Assembly (NCBI GenBank): GCA_900771085.1
Contig: CAAGMR010000052.1
Coordinates: 1-14,947, forward strand
DNA: 14,947 nt
Source of the DNA: Clostridia bacterium
GTDB taxonomy: Bacteria > Bacillota > Clostridia > Oscillospirales > Acutalibacteraceae
Direction of reading: 5' to 3'
Under the pieces are notes generated by a model. The model was given only the letters and a program-made list of their open reading frames with translations. It was not told the origin of the DNA and did not search any database. Of this stretch, positions 13,731-14,947 are shown one piece after another. Each line of letters starts with the position of its first letter. Within the stretch, counting starts at the first letter, position 1. The translations under genes were made by a program, and so were the position numbers.

Positions 13731-13772
13731 ATAATAAAACCTCGGATTTTTTCGGGGTTTTATTATTTTTTT
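13731..13772 (+). terminator. Orphan plus-strand terminator
   Basis: A 14-bp stem with one G-T pair (13731-13744 with 13753-13766) closes an 8-nt loop and ends in a T-run to 13772. No plus-strand gene lies between it and the divergent iorA start. The minus-strand side has only a broken T-run (TTTTATTATGG). It may end a short RNA or shield rplM from stray transcription. Confidence 0.75.
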
Positions 13773-13810
13773 GAAATTTTTTTAAAATTTAAGAAAGAGC
13801 ATTAGACATG

Positions 13811-13873
13811 AAAAAGCGAGAAAAACGGAGAAAACGCGAGCTTTTGGAAATGTAAATTAAAATCTACAAAAAA
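13811..13873. repeat. Phased A-tracts upstream of rplM promoter
   Basis: Three imperfect tandem 10-mers (AAAAAGCGAG, AAAAACGGAG, AAAACGCGAG) run from 13811 to 13840. A T4 tract, an A4 tract and an A6 tract follow near 13843, 13860 and 13870. Most centres are about 10 bp apart, as in intrinsically bent DNA, and the last tracts lie where an UP element would be for the promoter at 13879. Confidence 0.55.
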
Positions 13874-13878
13874 TCGTG

Positions 13879-13907
13879 TTGACACCTTTTAACCCCCGTG
13901 TTAGTAT
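13879..13907 (+). promoter_or_regulatory. rplM-rpsI promoter
   Basis: TTGACA (13879-13884), a 17-bp spacer and TAGTAT (13902-13907) preceded by TGT form a strong promoter with both a perfect -35 and an extended -10. The start near 13914 leaves a roughly 30-nt leader, too short for a long autoregulatory structure. Confidence 0.88.
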
Positions 13908-13943
13908 ATTCGAGCATTAAATATTTTTATTGGAGGAACTGGT

Positions 13944-14372
13944 ATGTCAACATATATGCCAAAGGCCAACGAAGTTGAGCGTAAATGGTATGTTCTCGAC
14001 GCTGAAGGCAGAACACTCGGTTCTGTAGCTGCTGAAGCTGCTGTACTTCTCCGTGGTAAGCATAAGCCAATCGTAACTCCTAACGTAGACACAGGAGACT
14101 TCGTTATCGTTATTAACGCAGATAAGATTGTTCTTACAGGTAAGAAGCTTGATCAGAAGATGTACTATCATCACACAGGTTACATCGGTAACATGAAGAA
14201 GATTAAGTATAAGCATCTCATGGAAGAGAAGCCTGAGTTCGCAGTAAAGAAGGCTGTTAAGGGTATGCTCCCTGACAACTCACTTTCACGCAAGGCTCTC
14301 ACTCGTCTCCATGTATATCAGGGCGCAGAGCATCCACATGCTGCTCAGAAGCCTGAAATTCGTGAATTTTAA
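13944..14372 (+). CDS. rplM: 50S ribosomal protein L13
   Basis: Large-subunit assembly protein L13, 142 aa, the standard length. Recognisable segments are RKWYVLDAEGRTLGSVAAEAA near 14-33, the GDFVIVINADKI strand, and the C-terminal LHVYQGAEHPHAAQKPE. ATG 13944 lies 7 nt after GGAGG. Paired with rpsI 16 nt downstream, the almost universal bacterial L13-S9 operon. Codon choice is strongly biased, as expected of a highly expressed gene. Confidence 0.98.
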   Translation: MSTYMPKANEVERKWYVLDAEGRTLGSVAAEAAVLLRGKHKPIVTPNVDTGDFVIVINADKIVLTGKKLDQKMYYHHTGYIGNMKKIKYKHLMEEKPEFAVKKAVKGMLPDNSLSRKALTRLHVYQGAEHPHAAQKPEIREF

Positions 14373-14388
14373 TAGGAGGGCAATCTAA

Positions 14389-14784
14389 ATGTACGAAAGT
14401 AATTACTATTACGGCACAGGCCGTAGAAAAAGTTCAGTTGCCCGTGTTCGTGTTTACCCAGGCACTGGTAAAGTAACAATCAACGACAGAGACATCGACG
14501 ATTACTTTGGTCTTGAGACACTCAAGCTCATCGTTCGTCAGCCACTCGAGCTCGTTGGTCTCACAGAAAAGTTTGACATCGTTTGCCGCGTACAGGGCGG
14601 TGGCGTAACAGGTCAGGCTGGTGCTATCCGTCACGGTCTTTCTCGTGCTCTTCTTCAGTACGATGAAAACCTTCGCCCACAGCTTAAGAAGGCCGGCTTC
14701 CTTACACGTGATCCACGTATGAAGGAAAGAAAGAAATACGGTCTCAAGGGCGCTCGTCGTGCACCACAGTTCTCAAAGAGATAA
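14389..14784 (+). CDS. rpsI: 30S ribosomal protein S9
   Basis: Small-subunit protein S9, 131 aa, whose C-terminal tail reaches the P-site tRNA. It shows GTGRRKSSVARVRVYPGTGK near 10-29, GGGVTGQAGAIRHGLSRAL in the middle, and the basic end RRAPQFSKR with the conserved terminal Ser-Lys-Arg. ATG 14389 follows AGGAGGG. Second gene of rplM-rpsI; a terminator follows. Confidence 0.98.
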   Translation: MYESNYYYGTGRRKSSVARVRVYPGTGKVTINDRDIDDYFGLETLKLIVRQPLELVGLTEKFDIVCRVQGGGVTGQAGAIRHGLSRALLQYDENLRPQLKKAGFLTRDPRMKERKKYGLKGARRAPQFSKR

Positions 14785-14800
14785 TGAATCTAAAGTTTAT

Positions 14801-14836
14801 AATAATACCAGCAAGAAATTGCTGGTATTATTTTAA
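14801..14836 (+). terminator. Terminator of rplM-rpsI
   Basis: A perfect 14-bp stem (14801-14814 with 14819-14832) closes a GAAA tetraloop. The right arm runs into TTATTTT, forming the T-rich tail. Confidence 0.9.
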
Positions 14837-14840
14837 TAAT

Positions 14841-14947
14841 ATGAATAATGCCACATCTACAATAGAATATCAAATCTTTATTGGTTGTCATGATGTCAAC
14901 ACTGAAAAAGAACTTGTTACAGAAGAAGAATTGCAGATCGGAAGAGC
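14841..14947 (+). CDS. Truncated unknown ORF at contig end
   Basis: An ATG at 14841 opens a frame that stays open to the window end, beginning MNNATSTIEYQIFIGC and continuing with an acidic segment (TEKELVTEEELQ). Only codons up to about 14934 are believable, because the last 13 bases match sequencing adapter. There is no ribosome binding site, and the ATG is 8 nt past the terminator stem, so the start is doubtful. The pattern of a Phe-Ile-Gly strand followed by an Asp-x-x-Thr turn looks like protein rather than noise, but I cannot name a family. Confidence 0.4.
   Translation, partial: MNNATSTIEYQIFIGCHDVNTEKELVTEEELQIGR
14935..14947. other. Illumina adapter remnant (assembly artefact)
   Basis: AGATCGGAAGAGC is identical to the first 13 bases shared by the standard Illumina TruSeq adapters, and it occupies exactly the last 13 bases of the window. 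It is not genomic and should be masked. Confidence 0.93.

Larger units (their letters stand above)
13617..13772 (+). ncRNA. Candidate short RNA or leader between iorA and rplM
   Basis: This part of the 363-bp intergenic region has a possible -10 TATACT (13617-13622), a GGGAGG ribosome binding site (13639-13644), a 15-codon ORF, a 7-bp inverted repeat AGAGTAA/TTACTCT (13681-13687 with 13703-13709), and an intrinsic terminator (13731-13772). TGGGAG over the ribosome binding site can pair with CTCCCA (13708-13713). Together they could make an RNA of about 145 nt. The -35 is poor and I recognise no known family, so this is a candidate only. Confidence 0.35.

Noticed and set aside
13629..13772. 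Classical L13 autoregulatory leader
   Set aside because: The rplM promoter at 13879-13907 lies downstream of the terminator, so the structured region is not in the main rplM transcript, and I could not match the known L13 leader fold.
13808..13855. 15-codon ORF encoding a very basic peptide (MKKREKRRKRELLEM)
   Set aside because: The frame is a by-product of the A-rich tandem 10-mers, has only a poor ribosome binding site, and lies between a terminator and the next promoter.
1..14947. Mobile element, CRISPR array, defence or prophage system
   Set aside because: I found no transposase, integrase, regularly spaced repeats, att-like duplications or toxin-antitoxin pair; gene content is housekeeping and metabolic throughout.

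Overview
The window looks like low-to-mid-GC Bacillota (Gram-positive, Firmicutes), most likely an anaerobic member of class Clostridia. The evidence is strong GGAGG-type ribosome binding sites, short U-tailed terminators after nearly every transcription unit, a Cys T-box, a Bacillus/Clostridium-type LexA box in front of recA, and an oxygen-sensitive 2-oxoacid:ferredoxin oxidoreductase. The last 13 bases (14935-14947) are identical to the start of the standard Illumina adapter. The right edge is therefore probably the raw end of a short-read (perhaps metagenomic) contig, and those bases should not be treated as genome.

Layout. 16-1116 (+) is a secreted SGNH/GDSL-type hydrolase. 1199-1741 (+) is a GtrA-like four-helix membrane protein, convergent with an intracellular alpha/beta lipase (1778-2971, -); a bidirectional terminator separates the two. 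On the minus strand above them lie tRNA-Gln(CTG) and rpmB (L28). Divergent from rpmB is the SOS-regulated pair recA-recX (3674-5493, +), followed by rimO-pgsA (5600-7539, +). A complete cysteine T-box riboswitch (7564-7792) then controls cysE-cysS (7808-9882, +), so serine acetylation and Cys-tRNA charging both answer to uncharged tRNA-Cys. Convergent with cysS is a minus-strand operon, iorA-iorB-paaK (13580 down to 9925). It encodes an aryl-pyruvate:ferredoxin oxidoreductase and a PaaK-family acyl-CoA ligase, a typical set for anaerobic handling of aromatic amino acid keto-acids. rplM-rpsI (13944-14784, +) closes the window, followed by a terminator and the first codons of a gene cut off by the contig end.

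Most of the window is housekeeping DNA, and I see no mobile element, CRISPR array, prophage or defence locus. The least explained stretch is the 363-bp divergent region between iorA and rplM. It holds an intrinsic terminator with no annotated gene in front of it, a 15-codon ORF with a good ribosome binding site, and then helically phased A-tracts running up to the strong rplM promoter. Other points worth a check are a catalytic-Asp-to-Tyr change in the SGNH protein, an operator-like palindrome in the lipase leader, and an insertion in RecX.
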